Assembly (NCBI GenBank): GCA_013397435.1
Contig: VZRG01002043.1
Location: forward strand, 1-64,000
DNA: 64,000 bases
Direction of reading: 5' to 3'
Source: Erythrocercus mccallii
Lineage: Eukaryota; Chordata; Aves; Passeriformes; Dicruridae
A program made the translations under genes and the position numbers. Shown in pieces: positions 33,906 through 45,000 of this stretch. The stretch's first letter is position 1, and every line of letters starts with the position of its first letter. A model generated the notes under the pieces. That model worked only from the letters and a program-made list of their open reading frames with translations, was not told the origin of the DNA and did not search any database.

Positions 33906-36900
33906 CTATAATTCATCTACTGAAAGTAACTTCAGTCTGCTGCATGTGTCAGATGCTTTTTCACTGCTGCTCTCTAGTTTTGCAATCCGAGATCCAAACT
34001 GTACTGCCCTTTTTGGCAAAACAGTCGAGGCTGTCAGGCCCAGCTCCTTGGCTGCAAGGCGCAGAATCAGTTTCTCACCAATTCCTCGAGGTAAAGTCAA
34101 ATCAGCTTTTTCTGAGATGGGCAGAGAATTGAGGAATGAAACAACATCTTCATCAAGAAAAGGAAACCTGAAAGAGAGATTGACATGGGGAAAGACCCCT
34201 TAAAACTTCCATAGGAATAGTCTTTGTTTTCCCCTTTATCACATGCAAAGACCGTGTCAAACTACACTGTAACTTTGAAACAAAAAGGTTTACACAAATG
34301 CTGGTATCATTCTGACTTTCAGGCATTCATGCCTAATCATGTGCATGGTTAAGAGCACTGCACATCCATCACTGCAACTGTTCTTGTGATGAACTGAAAA
34401 CATGCAACTAAGAACAGATTTGGAAAAACACTGGCACAAAGATCACATGAAAAAGCCTTACATGCACCTGAGTGGCCTCTGCTCCTAGACAACACCTAAG
34501 GAATTTTTTTCAAGCTGATGGTAGCATGGAGGAAGTAGACACAAATAAAATGATTCTTCAACTCTTCAGACCTAGCAACCAGAAAATGTGGTGGATATTG
34601 ACTATGCCTTTACTGCATGGATAGGAATACACAGCTTCTGTTACACTCTCATTCTCCAGAGACACTCCCTGAAAGTCCACACTGAAACACTTCAAAGTTG
34701 TGCAAAAGACTGTTTAGCTTAAAATGATAAAACCAGCTTGAATTTGTCTATTTCAACATCTGTTGCTGCTTCTTACAACTTCTAGATGGAAATCAGGTTG
34801 CTAAATTTCCTTAAGTAAACTCTTCCACAATATACTACAGACCACCTTGTTTAAAATAACCAAAAACTGCACAACACAGTACACATTAAGAAAACTGCAA
34901 CAGAACTGGAGACAATAAAACACACAGAAGTTTCAATTAAGATTTTGTTAGGGTTGTTAAAAATTGCATCTAACTAGCAAAACCAGTTTTGCTTCATGTT
35001 AAAACAGTAATACCTGGCTTCTTTTCCGTGATCACCGATGATCCTGTCATCTCTACCAAGATTTCGAGAAGAAATGCGACCTAACTCCATTTCAAGTTCT
35101 TTATTGAGACCCTCTAAGCCATCTTTTCTGAAGCAAACACGATGTCGAGAATACCCAGCAAGCTGCTCATCTGCTCCAATTCCTGTAAGCACAACCTGAG
35201 GAAACAGAATATCAGAAATCTTAGTATCTATGCATGTTAATATGTAACAGACCTTAAATGTTTAACTACATCTTCAGGAGAAAATTTCAATATACATCTT
35301 CTGAAGATACTACCTATCAGGATGGGCTGTGCCTTACATATTTACAAAGCCTGAAACAATTCCCAGTAAAGTCACTGGTAACTTGAATTATGTTCATGAT
35401 CAGACTTCAAAGTACACACAAATATTGCTAGTGGGGCAAGGAAAAAATGTCAAAATAATGCCATATGTATCACAAATACACCAGTATATTTGAAGAATGT
35501 CTTTGTTAGTTTCTATGATAATAAACAGCATTTGTTAAACACCAGCCTTTAAAAATTATAGCCAAAGATTGTCATATGTTGTAGTTACCTGAAGGTACAT
35601 CTGGAGTACTATTCATTTACCAGGTACTGGATTGGTAACAACTATATGACACAAAGTAAAAATGGTTTACACTACTCAGTAAGTATAGTAAAATGTTTTA
35701 TCAAGAGAAAAGACTGCATCTGGCCCATTACTGTGCCTTCAACAGCTGAAATGAAACAGTTCATTCTTCCCTACACCAACTATCAGGAACAGAGAAGTGA
35801 GAAATCAGAATAAAAAAATGATAGATGTTGGTTATTTTCTTCCTACTCATATTACTGCATATCCAAGTTCACTGAAAAGACATGCACACTGCATGACAAA
35901 AGAACCATGATTTTTAACTCTACAATTACACAAATATTATAATTATAGAATATTCTACATTCTGACACGGCATTTGAGAAGCCTTATGAATAGCAAAAAT
36001 CCCAGCTGATTTCTGAAATCAACAAAACTGTTTTTACATTCAGAAGGCAAACACAAGGCAGAAAGCAAAACAGAACAGTACCTTTGCAGGACTTTTATAT
36101 GGTTTCAGTTCTCCTTGGTTACTAATGAAACCCTCTCCTCTGGAAGCAAACCAAATGGCACAGCCAATACTGTCATCCAAGACTGTATCCAGTGGATAGA
36201 TTAAGTAATTAATATGTTGTTTTCTCATTTTTTTCAATTCCTCTAGTGTAACATTAATTTCCACAAAGTTCCAGGTTCTTGAAGGGTTAATGGCTTCTAA
36301 TTCCTTCAGTCCTGCCCTACCAGTGATTCTGTCAGGAACATCAAAGCAAGATAATTGAGTACCAATGTCAGCATCAAGATCGTGACAGCTTTCTTGAGGA
36401 CAAAGCAAATCAAGCTGTACTTTGTGGCTGGTATGTCTTTTAGTGGTACCCCTGTGCTTAGCTTGCTCTTTCATCATGAAAGCTACATTGAGAAGGTCAA
36501 TTGGCTCCTCCAAAGGCACATGTTTATCAGCCAGGGCTGCAATAACCATTGAATCAATACCACCAGAAAAGAGCACTGCAACGTGTGCTTTCTTATGAGA
36601 CATGCTTGGAACTTCTCTTGTTTTCTGATCTGGCTCTCTAAAGAGACACAGGACTCGTCTCTTGACTGCTTCATTTAAAACATCAATAAATTGACAGGCC
36701 AATTTTTTCTTGTGTTCCTCTGCAAGAAATTCTTGAAGGATTTCTACAGAAACCGCACAGTTAATGTTGCTAAAATTAGAGCCCGGACGTGCACCTGAAG
36801 CTTTAGAAACTGTTTTATTTAAGGGGATAACTGGTGCTCTAAGACACAGCTTTGATTCATTCACCACGAGACGTACGTGGTTTGGTAAGTCTTTTGACAT

Positions 36901-37563
36901 TTGGTCAAGAACATTAATGCACGTTTCTTCTACTGCTTTCTCTCTGCAGCTGTAGTTCCATGGAAACAATGTTAAGGACAAAGATTTAGTTGTTGCACAA
37001 GCTTTGAGATCAATTTTGAAAATTCCAGATGCTGGGACTTCTTGCCATTGGTTGCTTGATTCAGAACAACCGCTTACAGATGTGAGACAGAAAGCACTGT
37101 CAACCTCACTACCAAACTGCCAAAGCAAACTACGACGACCAAAGTAATCTCTGCCAAACCATAAACTGTGTCTGGGTGCTTCATAATAAATAAAAGACCA
37201 GGGACCCTGAAGTGATGAGAAGAGTGACAAAACGTCCATTTCACTGCTGCATGAAGCCAGATGATGAAACATTACTTCAGTATCATTCTCTAGATTTCCT
37301 ACATGCACTCCACTGAAAATTTCTCCATTCCAAAGAAAAACATTGTTGTTGGCATCTTCCAGAGGCTGAGGAGTCACCAGTCCCCTCAAGTGAAGTACAT
37401 GGCCTGAAAACAGACATTCATAAGAGAGATCAGACACAGTTTTTATCAGCTGTTGGCTACTGTCTGGTCCTCTTCTTCTCAGATGGCAGAGGATGTCTTC
37501 ACTGAGGAAATCATGAATCGCACGCTGGCTGCACAGGGTAACAACACAGCAAATACCACACAT
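33906..37563 (-). CDS. ASNSD1: ASNSD1, asparagine-synthetase domain-containing protein 1
   Basis: Coding exons on the minus strand are 36082-37563, 35014-35195 and 33906-34167: 1926 nt, 641 residues (human 643). The N-terminal half resembles a class II glutamine amidotransferase: MCGICC with Cys2 as would-be nucleophile, RGPD at 31-34, WNGEIF at 78-83, FGRDYFGRRSL at 136-146. The C-terminal half is an asparagine-synthetase-type ATP pyrophosphatase fold: LFSGGIDS at 331-338 (the PP-loop) and GIGADEQLAGYSRHR from 499. These are the features of ASNS, but ASNSD1 has not to my knowledge been shown to make asparagine. The start is fixed by Cys2 following Met1. It is the second cistron of a transcript whose first is ASDURF, 22 nt upstream in the same exon. 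The introns 34168-35013 and 35196-36081 hold nothing recognised. The gene converges on OSGEPL1. Confidence 0.97.
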
Positions 37564-37576
37564 TGCAACGGGGAAT

Positions 37577-37582
37577 TCACAT
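37577..37582 (-). promoter_or_regulatory. Start-stop element ATGTGA between ASDURF and ASNSD1
   Basis: Within the 22 nt between the ASDURF stop (TAG, 37586-37588) and the ASNSD1 start (37561-37563), the mRNA reads TTCATGTGAATT. An AUG is directly followed by UGA, out of frame with ASNSD1. Its context (U at -3) is weak. Such minimal upstream ORFs can stall ribosomes. Whether this one acts is inference. Confidence 0.5.
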
Positions 37583-37585
37583 GAA

Positions 37586-40500
37586 CTACTTCTTGATTTT
37601 AGCCTTTTCTGAATTTTCCAGCTCCTGATGTGCCTTCTTCAATTCATCTAATGTATCTGTGTAAGAGAAAATTACACAAATAATCAGTTTCATAAACAGG
37701 AAAGTTTATGCATAGATAATTTTAAGAGTATATCTACGAAATAGGTAATTCCAGCCACTTGTTCAATTAAAGTCATAAACATAAAACACTAATTAAGCAA
37801 AGTGCTATGTTTGTGTTCCAACATTACTAACACAAGCTATATAAGCTTGCTGTAGCATATTCCTCTTTATTTTTACAAAGATGATTTTTTTTTCCAAAGG
37901 TAGCCACAGTGCAACAGAGGAATGGCCAACTCCTGCCTATATAATCAATATGATTTCAACATTTGTAGTAAGAAAAGGAAACTGACAATTAAAATGGCAG
38001 AGCTATTAATCCAAATCAAAGCAAAGAGAAGTAGTAACTGTTCACTCCAGAAAATTAAATTTATACTTCTAAATTTATACTCTTCTAATGCTTGTTCCAT
38101 CATCACCTCTATTATCCATTCTCCTGTTACTTTGTATTTGACAGACAGCTGCAATTTTCTCATTTTAATATACTTTTGGAATCAGCTACAAATACAGCTT
38201 TAAACATTACCTATTTGAGATACTTTTACACTGCAAACTTACTTTTGCACTGAGACAGCATTTCTGTCCGGTCTGCAAGGAAGAATATGTTGCTATTGGG
38301 TTGCTGCTTATAAACTTTCTGTAAAACAAAACCCACACTGTATTAAGTCAGAGCAGCAGATTCTGGAACCACACTGCAGCGGAAGCTGGTGTGGGTCCAA
38401 AGAGACTCTCCTGGTATAAAAGGGAAGGGGTAAGTTCTGCCCTGCCAACACCAGCATTCTTATGCTGTACCATCAAAAGCACTTAATGCTCAACCTAAGA
38501 CAATTCTGAATTTCTGTTTTCCTCATCCACAAGGGATCACATTCTATTTTAAACAAATGCACAGAAAAAGTAAGAATGCCTCATGAATCCTTGTGACCGA
38601 CTCAAACATCTTAATGAAATAACTCAAACGAAACATAAAAAAAGCAAAAAACCCAACACTGCATAAGTATATATAATCAAATCATTTGCAGTAAAAAATA
38701 TCCTGAGCACAGCAGACCACATGTTTATTAAAATCTTTATTACAACAACTTAAAGACAGCATGCTCCGATTTTGTTACCCCTCTTGTCTCTATGTTTATT
38801 TCTCTGCTAAAGTGAAACAGTTGAAAGCAAATTTGTAAAACCTTACCCGGTTCTTCTTCAAATTAGAAAGCTCATCGACTATAACCTTCTGCTCTTTAAT
38901 CTGAAAGGCAAAAGATGCATTTGAATTTAATGATAAAAACAAGACATCATATTATAATCCTAGTGGTGAGCATGTCTATTGATATTTTAAGACACCAACA
39001 TGCATATGTAGCTGCTGTTCTCCAAATGAATCATTGAAGACAAAGTAAGTATAAAAATTACATACTTAATTTCTCTAGAAACAGGCTATTTGGCATGCAT
39101 TGGTATTTCTCCTACCCTCAAAAGCCTCTGGCAAGTGAGATACCTATAGCTATTTATAATCAGAGAGCACATTTTTCCCCCTCAGAAGAGAACATGTACA
39201 CAACTAACACAACATCAAATAACTTTTTAAAAATAATTAGCATAATATCAAGAATACACTTTATAATTACAGCTATGCTCTGGATTCAAAATGAAATTAA
39301 TGAAAATCCAAATACTGTAGAACTGTATTAGGAGCAATGGGAGCCTTTCTATTGCTCTGGATTTTTACATTCTCTTCCTTAGTGGGTTTTACCACTCCGT
39401 TCTGCACTGACAGATGTGGCAGATAGTCCCATTTTCTTTTACATTGGCACCTGTGAATGCTAAAGAGTAATCAGAAGGACTGTTGCAAAAGCCAAAAACC
39501 GGAACAAAATCCATTCAGAGGGCACAATACTTTTTGTTAGACGCAAACAACACGGGTTTCTCTGCTCTTCCTTTGTGTCTCCTGGAACTGGTGCAACAGT
39601 AGGAAGCTGCCACAGAGTGAGGTCAGTCAAACTGAAATATGGCACACTGAAAGTACAACTTTTCCAGCAGCTACAGCAATCTCTTGTATCTACAACACCA
39701 AAGTGCAAAATCCTGTGCTATGAACTAAACCAGCCACTTAGGCACAACTGAAGTGACACCTTGTAGCTCTGTGATGTCCCAACTTTGCAGCTTCCAGGCA
39801 ATCAAAAACATCACTGTCTCTATACAATGTGGCTATGCAGAAATAATTTTTTCACATAATCATGTAATGTTAAGGGGTTGGAAGGGACTTTAAAGATCAG
39901 CCAGTCCCAACCTACCCCCTGCCACGGGCAGGGACAGATCCCACTAGACCTGGTTGCTCCAGGGATTATCCAACTTGGCATCGAACACTTGCCGGGTTGT
40001 GGCATCCACAGCTTCTTGGGGCAACCTGTGCCAGTGCCTCGCCATTCTCACAGTGAAGAATTTCTGCCTAGTATCTAACCCAAATTTGCCCTCTTTCGAT
40101 TTATTCTCATTACTCCTTGTTTTATCACTACAGTTCCTGACAAAGAGGCCCTTCTCTGGCTTCCCTGTAGGCCTCATTGGGATACTGGAAGGCTTTTGGA
40201 GTGAAACTTCCACAGGGCTTGGCAGATTGCATTCTGAACAAAGCTTGGGCACCAGGGAAGAGGGAGCAGACACACGAGGAGCACCAGCCTCCATGGCTGA
40301 AATCCCTTGGGATGTTTTGGGCAGATAAAGCTGAACTAGGTACTAGAAGAAGCCATATGAGAAGCAGGTGAGGGTACTTTGTTTGTCCAGCCTGGAGACT
40401 GAGGGGAGACCTCACAGCAGTTTACAAGTTCTTTACAAGGGAAAGTGGAGTGTTCCCTAGTGACCAGTGACAGTACCACAGGGAATGGCCTGGAGCTGGG

Positions 40501-41084
40501 TCAGGGGATGTTTAGGTTGGATACCAGGAAAAGGCTCTTCACCCAGAGGGTGGTTGGGCACTGAACGCCCCAGGGAAAGTGGTCAGAGCATCAGCCTGAC
40601 AAGCGTTCAAATAGCTTTTGGATAACGTGTTCAGGCACATGGTGCGATTCTTGGGGTGTCCTGTGCAGTGCAGGAGTTAGACTCAATCATTGGTGGTCTC
40701 TTGAAACTCACGATGTTCTGTGATTCTGTGAGGAAAACCTCACTGCGCCCCACTTGACATTTCAAACTCAACTTGAAGCAGTAAGACCCAGAATACCAAT
40801 CAGACATGCGAACTATTAGCGAGGCAACACGGGCTCGCTAAATGCAGGACGCTCTCGGGGCCCCAGGGCGCAGGAGCCTCAGACCCTGACATCACCCGCC
40901 CTCCTCTTCCTTCCTCACGCTGCTCGCACCCGAGGCGACAGGCTCCGGGGGCCGCCCGCGCCTCGGCCCGGACACCGGCACAGGGCCCCGCGGGGCCGCC
41001 TCCGCTCACCCGCCGGCTCAGCTCCTCCTTGTGGCGCAGCTCCGCGCCCTCCCCATCCTCCTGCCGGAGCGGGCGGCCCGACAT
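37586..41084 (-). CDS. ASDURF: ASDURF, prefoldin-like subunit encoded upstream of ASNSD1
   Basis: Four coding pieces on the minus strand are 41010-41084, 38847-38900, 38243-38318 and 37586-37656: 276 nt, 91 residues plus TAG (human 96). The reading frame crosses three introns in phase. The first exon (MSGRPLRQEDGEGAELRHKE...) is divergent from human, but IKEQKVIVDELSNLKKNR and QPNSNIFFLADRTEML are almost identical to human ASDURF, and the last exon ends KAKIKK. In human this protein is translated from the ASNSD1 5' leader and is a beta-type prefoldin-like subunit of the PAQosome (R2TP/prefoldin-like) chaperone; the two heptad-rich segments fit the coiled-coil arms. The last exon also contains the ASNSD1 start. 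The 2.1 kb first intron carries an inverted CR1 pair; the introns 38319-38846 and 37657-38242 hold nothing recognised. Confidence 0.93.
39852..40196 (-). mobile_element. CR1 LINE 3' part, reversed, in ASDURF/ASNSD1 intron 1
   Basis: 'tcacataatcatgtaatgtt' then 'ggggttggaagggactttaa', 'cctgccacgggcagggacag', 'atccacagcttcttggggca' and 'tcacagtgaagaatttctgc' give the reverse complement of about 345 bp of CR1 3' sequence. It has the same orientation as the host gene. Confidence 0.93.
40364..40732 (+). mobile_element. CR1 LINE 3' part in ASDURF/ASNSD1 intron 1
   Basis: 'ccagcctggagactgagggg' then 'ttggataccaggaaaaggct', 'cttcacccagagggtggttg' and the terminal 'gatgttctgtgattctgtga' form a CR1 3' half. 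Its wording ('ttcttggggtgtcctgtgca') puts it with the copy at 6888. It faces the reversed CR1 at 39852-40196. The 170 bases between may belong to either element. Confidence 0.92.
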
Positions 41085-41173
41085 CGCCCCGGCGGGCACC
41101 GAGCGCTCCCACCCGACGGCGGCGGCAGCCCCACACGCTCCGACGCACAGCCACCGAAGCCAGTCGCACGAGC

Positions 41174-41183
41174 GCGCATGCGC
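41174..41183. promoter_or_regulatory. Palindromic NRF1-type site GCGCATGCGC
   Basis: GCGCATGCGC is a perfect match to the core NRF1 consensus (YGCGCAYGCGC) and a self-complementary 10-mer, about 90 bp upstream of the ASDURF start codon. NRF1 sites are common in CpG-island promoters of housekeeping genes. Confidence 0.65.
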
Positions 41184-41206
41184 GTAGGCGGGGCCGCGCA
41201 GAACAC

Positions 41207-41357
41207 CACCAATCAGCAGGCGCGGCCGAGCACGCGCCTGACGGAGCACCAATCAGCAGGCGCGGCCGAGCACGCGCCTGACGGGGCACCAATCAGCAGG
41301 CGCGGTCGAGCACGCGCCTGACGGGGCACCAATCAGCAGGCGCGGCCGAGCACGCGC
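41207..41357. repeat. 40-bp tandem repeat, 3.7 copies, each with a CCAAT box
   Basis: Units of exactly 40 bp begin CACCAATCAGCAGGCGCGG and contain GAGCACGCGCCTGACGG. CCAAT occurs at 41209, 41249, 41289 and 41329. The copies differ by one A/G and one C/T change, and the fourth breaks off after CACGCGC. Each unit carries a strong NF-Y site (CCAATCAG) and a CRE half-site (TGACG). The array lies 125-275 bp upstream of the ASDURF ATG. Confidence 0.97.
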
Positions 41358-41839
41358 GGGGGCGCGGGCCGGACGGCGCGAATCCTGGGCGCTCGCGCCG
41401 CCGCCCGGAGGAAGGCGGGACTGCGGGCTTGTCCCGGGCAGGACGGAGTTCCTGGGAGCCGTGTCCGGGAGGGCACCGGGACAGGCCCAAGGTGGAGAAG
41501 ATGTTTGGAATGAGGCTTGGAAACTGTTCTCCTTGTGGAGTGTGTCGGAACACCGGGAAAAGGAAAGGAGCGGCTTGGTGTGGTGTGACCCCGGGCTGCT
41601 GTCGGGCAGTGGGCTCTCAAACCCCTTTAAGCGGTTTGCTTAAAGGTATTGCAGAAGAGATATGAATCATATACAATTTACAGATATTAGGATCATGTGT
41701 TTCATTATGTTCATTATTAGGACGTGATTCTACAAGAAAGAGAGGGATTTTTAGAGGGACAGGATAAGCGGGAATGGACCCATACTGACAGAGGGCAGGT
41801 TTATATTACATATTTGATGGAAATTGTTTACACAGAGGA

Positions 41840-42016
41840 TGTGGGGCACTCGCATGGGTTTCCCAGAGAAGCTGGGATCCATCCTTGCAAGTGTTCAAGG
41901 CCGGGTTGCACAGGGCTCTGACACACCTGGTCTAGTCCCTGCCCATGGCAGGGGTTGAAAAGAAGTGATCTTTAAGGTCCCTTCCAACCCAAACCATTCT
42001 AGGAGTCTATGATTTT
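41840..42016 (+). mobile_element. CR1 LINE 3' end
   Basis: 'tttcccagagaagctgggat' then 'caagtgttcaaggccgggtt', 'ctggtctagtccctgcccat' and 'aaggtcccttccaacccaaa' with terminal 'ggagtctatgatttt' is a CR1 3' end in plus orientation, about 175 bp, upstream of the ASNSD1 promoter. Confidence 0.92.
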
Positions 42017-45000
42017 ATTATGATACAAGATGGATGTTTAAGACCATCCACCTAAGATGATCTTAAACATTTCTCTGTCTCTTCCATTCTACTATAGATA
42101 CATCACAGTGATGCATATGTCTGTCTTTATAAATACATCATCTCATTTTTATCCCTTTCCTTCTTTCTAAACATTGTATCATTATTCTAAACACTCAAGA
42201 GTAATGCAAATTTACAGACTGCTTCCAATTGCTCAGTTGTAGGATTTTATGAGATTTCTTTCCCACTTGTAGTCTTTGTGATATTGACTGCAGTGCAAAT
42301 ATAGTTCAAATCTTCATGAACCTTTTGAAATATTTGCAACTTTAGTAAGAGAGGTAGGAGTGTTGACTTTTTTTGCTTTAATCTCACGTAGTCATACATA
42401 TATATTTTGACAATACTTAGAGTTTGTGAGCAAGATTACACTTCAGTTGTATCCATGAGCTTGGTTGGAATGTCTGTGATGCTGATCAAAATTTCTGATA
42501 GTGGTATAGGAAGAATAAGGATTTTGGCTCCTAGTGGAAGGATGAAGAAAGACATTTTGGCTATAAGAATATTTGGTAATACACTAACTTGCAAAAGTCG
42601 TGCTTATTTACTTTTAACAGAAAATGAAACGGAGGTTTTCTAAACTTGACTAAAAGCTCAGTTTTGCTCTTCCCTCCACCTTCAGGCACACACTCGTGCC
42701 TCCAGCCTTGCCTCACCATGGCTGCGTGTGGGGCAGTGTGGTGGGACAGGTGAGGGAGCCGATCTGTTTTTCTCTGCGGTGCACAGTGCTGCTGGGATTC
42801 TGCCAGCCCCAAAGCAGAGCAGCTGAAGCTGCTGGGGAGTTGTTGCACAGGGCATGCAGTGGTTCTGGGGCTTGTTCTTTGAATTCTAGAAGAAATACAC
42901 ATATTTGGGTCACACAGATCAGTTTTTGTGCTATCGCTCAGTGTGCTTTGTAGTTTGTCACTGTTGTTGAGTAATTTGTTTAACCTGAGTAACTCCCAAC
43001 CCTCTGCTGCCCAAGTGTTTTATTTGTTGTTCATATGTTACAAAGGTTGATAATCAAGTAACCCAGTAGTCAAAGTGTAATTTCTGTACTGATTATCCTT
43101 TTTATGTTCAGTAATAAATGCAGTTAATGTTTCTTAATCAAAAATCCATCAGCATTATTGATTGTTTCAGAAGAGTGATGATAATGGTTTTGAGGCATAA
43201 TAGCAAATGTGGAATGGTTTTAACTTCTGGTCTTACCAAAATTGATGATTCTTCTACTGATATGGAGTGGGCTTTTGATAGGTCCTTTTAAAAGGGAATG
43301 AATTCCTGTGACAAGATCACTTCTCAAATTACAGTGATACCCACAACAGGAACAGCTATGTTTGCAACTCAGCAAAGGAAAAGGTTGGCACCTTCTCACT
43401 CCCTGTGCAGAGCGGTGTCATCTCCATTCCAGCTCATTTCAGGGCTGCTGCAGTTTGGGTGTTGGATGTGCCTGTACTGTTATTTTGAGAGCTGGGGAGG
43501 GCACTTAGAGCTCACCTGGCTGGCAGCTAAGTGGCAATGCCATTCAGTCACACATCTCTGCTCATTCTGCTTGTGTCTGTGCACTTGTGCCAGCTCTGGT
43601 GCTCTAAACTATTTTTCTTTTTACTAGCATAAAACTATTCTTGGAGGTTAATAAAGTATCAAGGAATATTTCAGTCTTTTAAAGCCCTCACCTTTTCAGT
43701 ACCTGGCATCTTTAAAAATACAAATAATGACACAAATTACCTAACAAGTCATTTAAACAGCTAAAATCCAGAAGTAGTTGCTGATGCCAGAAAGTCTTTG
43801 AAGTTGCCGTCACCTGATAACAAATGCATGGCCAAAACAGTAACTTTCAAATAACCAAGCTCAAGCTCCAAAACGCTGCTGTTAAAACCACGCTGAAGAG
43901 GAGATGCCATCCTTGTGACAACACTGTCAAGTCTTGAAGACCTCTGTTCACGATGTTGGTCATGCATTTGTGTCAGAGGGTTTTACAGCTGTGAGAGGCA
44001 CAGGGTAGGACTGATACTGCCTTGGAGGCTTAGCAGCCTCAAAGGTTCCGTGTTTTTTTGCTGCGGGCTGGAAATCCGCATGTACTCGTTTCTGTATCTC
44101 TCAGCTGACGCTTGGTAACATGTTAAGCCACCATAATCGGTTGTGGGGTCAAGTCTGAGTGGTTTATGAGGTTCAGCTGTAGCTGACTGTAATCTGAGGA
44201 AACTTGTCATGCTTTAGAAGAACTGGTCACAGAGGTCCTTGAAGGGGAATAGCACCAGGATAATTGTAACTCTAATGTTGGCCACAAGAGAGCAAGCTGA
44301 AACTGTGCTGGCTGCTCAGAGTCAAGGAAAGAGTTGGGCCAGCCATGTAAGACAGGTGGATGAGGTCTCTAAAAGGGGAATCAGAGGATATTGCATTTAT
44401 GTAGGGTTTTGTCTGTTTTAAAACATCCTCAGTTCTGATCCTGGTTTATTTTGTATTCAGATATTGTATTGTCATAATCCACATAGGTAGATTCTGAGAT
44501 GGAACATCAATCTCTCTGTTAACTTCACAGTTGAACCTATATTTTAATGGTTTGCTAATTTATACCAGTCTAAGAAAATTCAAATTGTTGAAATTAGTTG
44601 GGTTTGCTTTATGGAAATCCTTCTGCTAATTTGTCTGAGACATCAGGATTTGAAGCCAGTTATGTTAATTTATACAGTCAAGTATCTGGATAGATACACT
44701 GGAATCTAGGCAAAGTTGTGGTTTGTTTCCTTAGGTTAAGTACCTAATTTGTCAGTTACACAAGAAACCTTGCAAAACCTATAATCATTCTACTTTAAAA
44801 GTCCTGTCACTGCAAGTAAAACAAGAAGTCTGAGCAGTTTTATGCTCTTGAAGTACAGTCAGTTTTTCCAGCAGTTCACTTCTGATACACTGTTAAAGCA
44901 ATCTGAGAACTTGTTTGCACAAAAATTCTGTGTAGTTCACAAGCATAAAATTATTAATTTTCTAATTAAAAGCAGAATTTCATCACTTTCACATGGAGGA

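Larger units (their letters stand above)
40850..41480 (-). promoter_or_regulatory. CpG-island promoter of the ASDURF-ASNSD1 transcript
   Basis: This is a dense CpG block around the ASDURF first exon. The first-exon ATG is at 41084 (context GCG before ATG) and the donor GTGAGC is at 41009. Upstream of the ATG lie an NRF1-type palindrome (41174-41183) and an array of four CCAAT boxes (41207-41357). There is no TATA box. The start site is probably between 41090 and 41200, by analogy with CCAAT-driven promoters. Confidence 0.8.

Noticed and set aside
33906..33917. ASNSD1 C-terminus ending ...VDEL, resembling an ER-retrieval signal
   Set aside because: The protein begins with the amidotransferase Cys2 and has no signal peptide, so the resemblance is coincidental.
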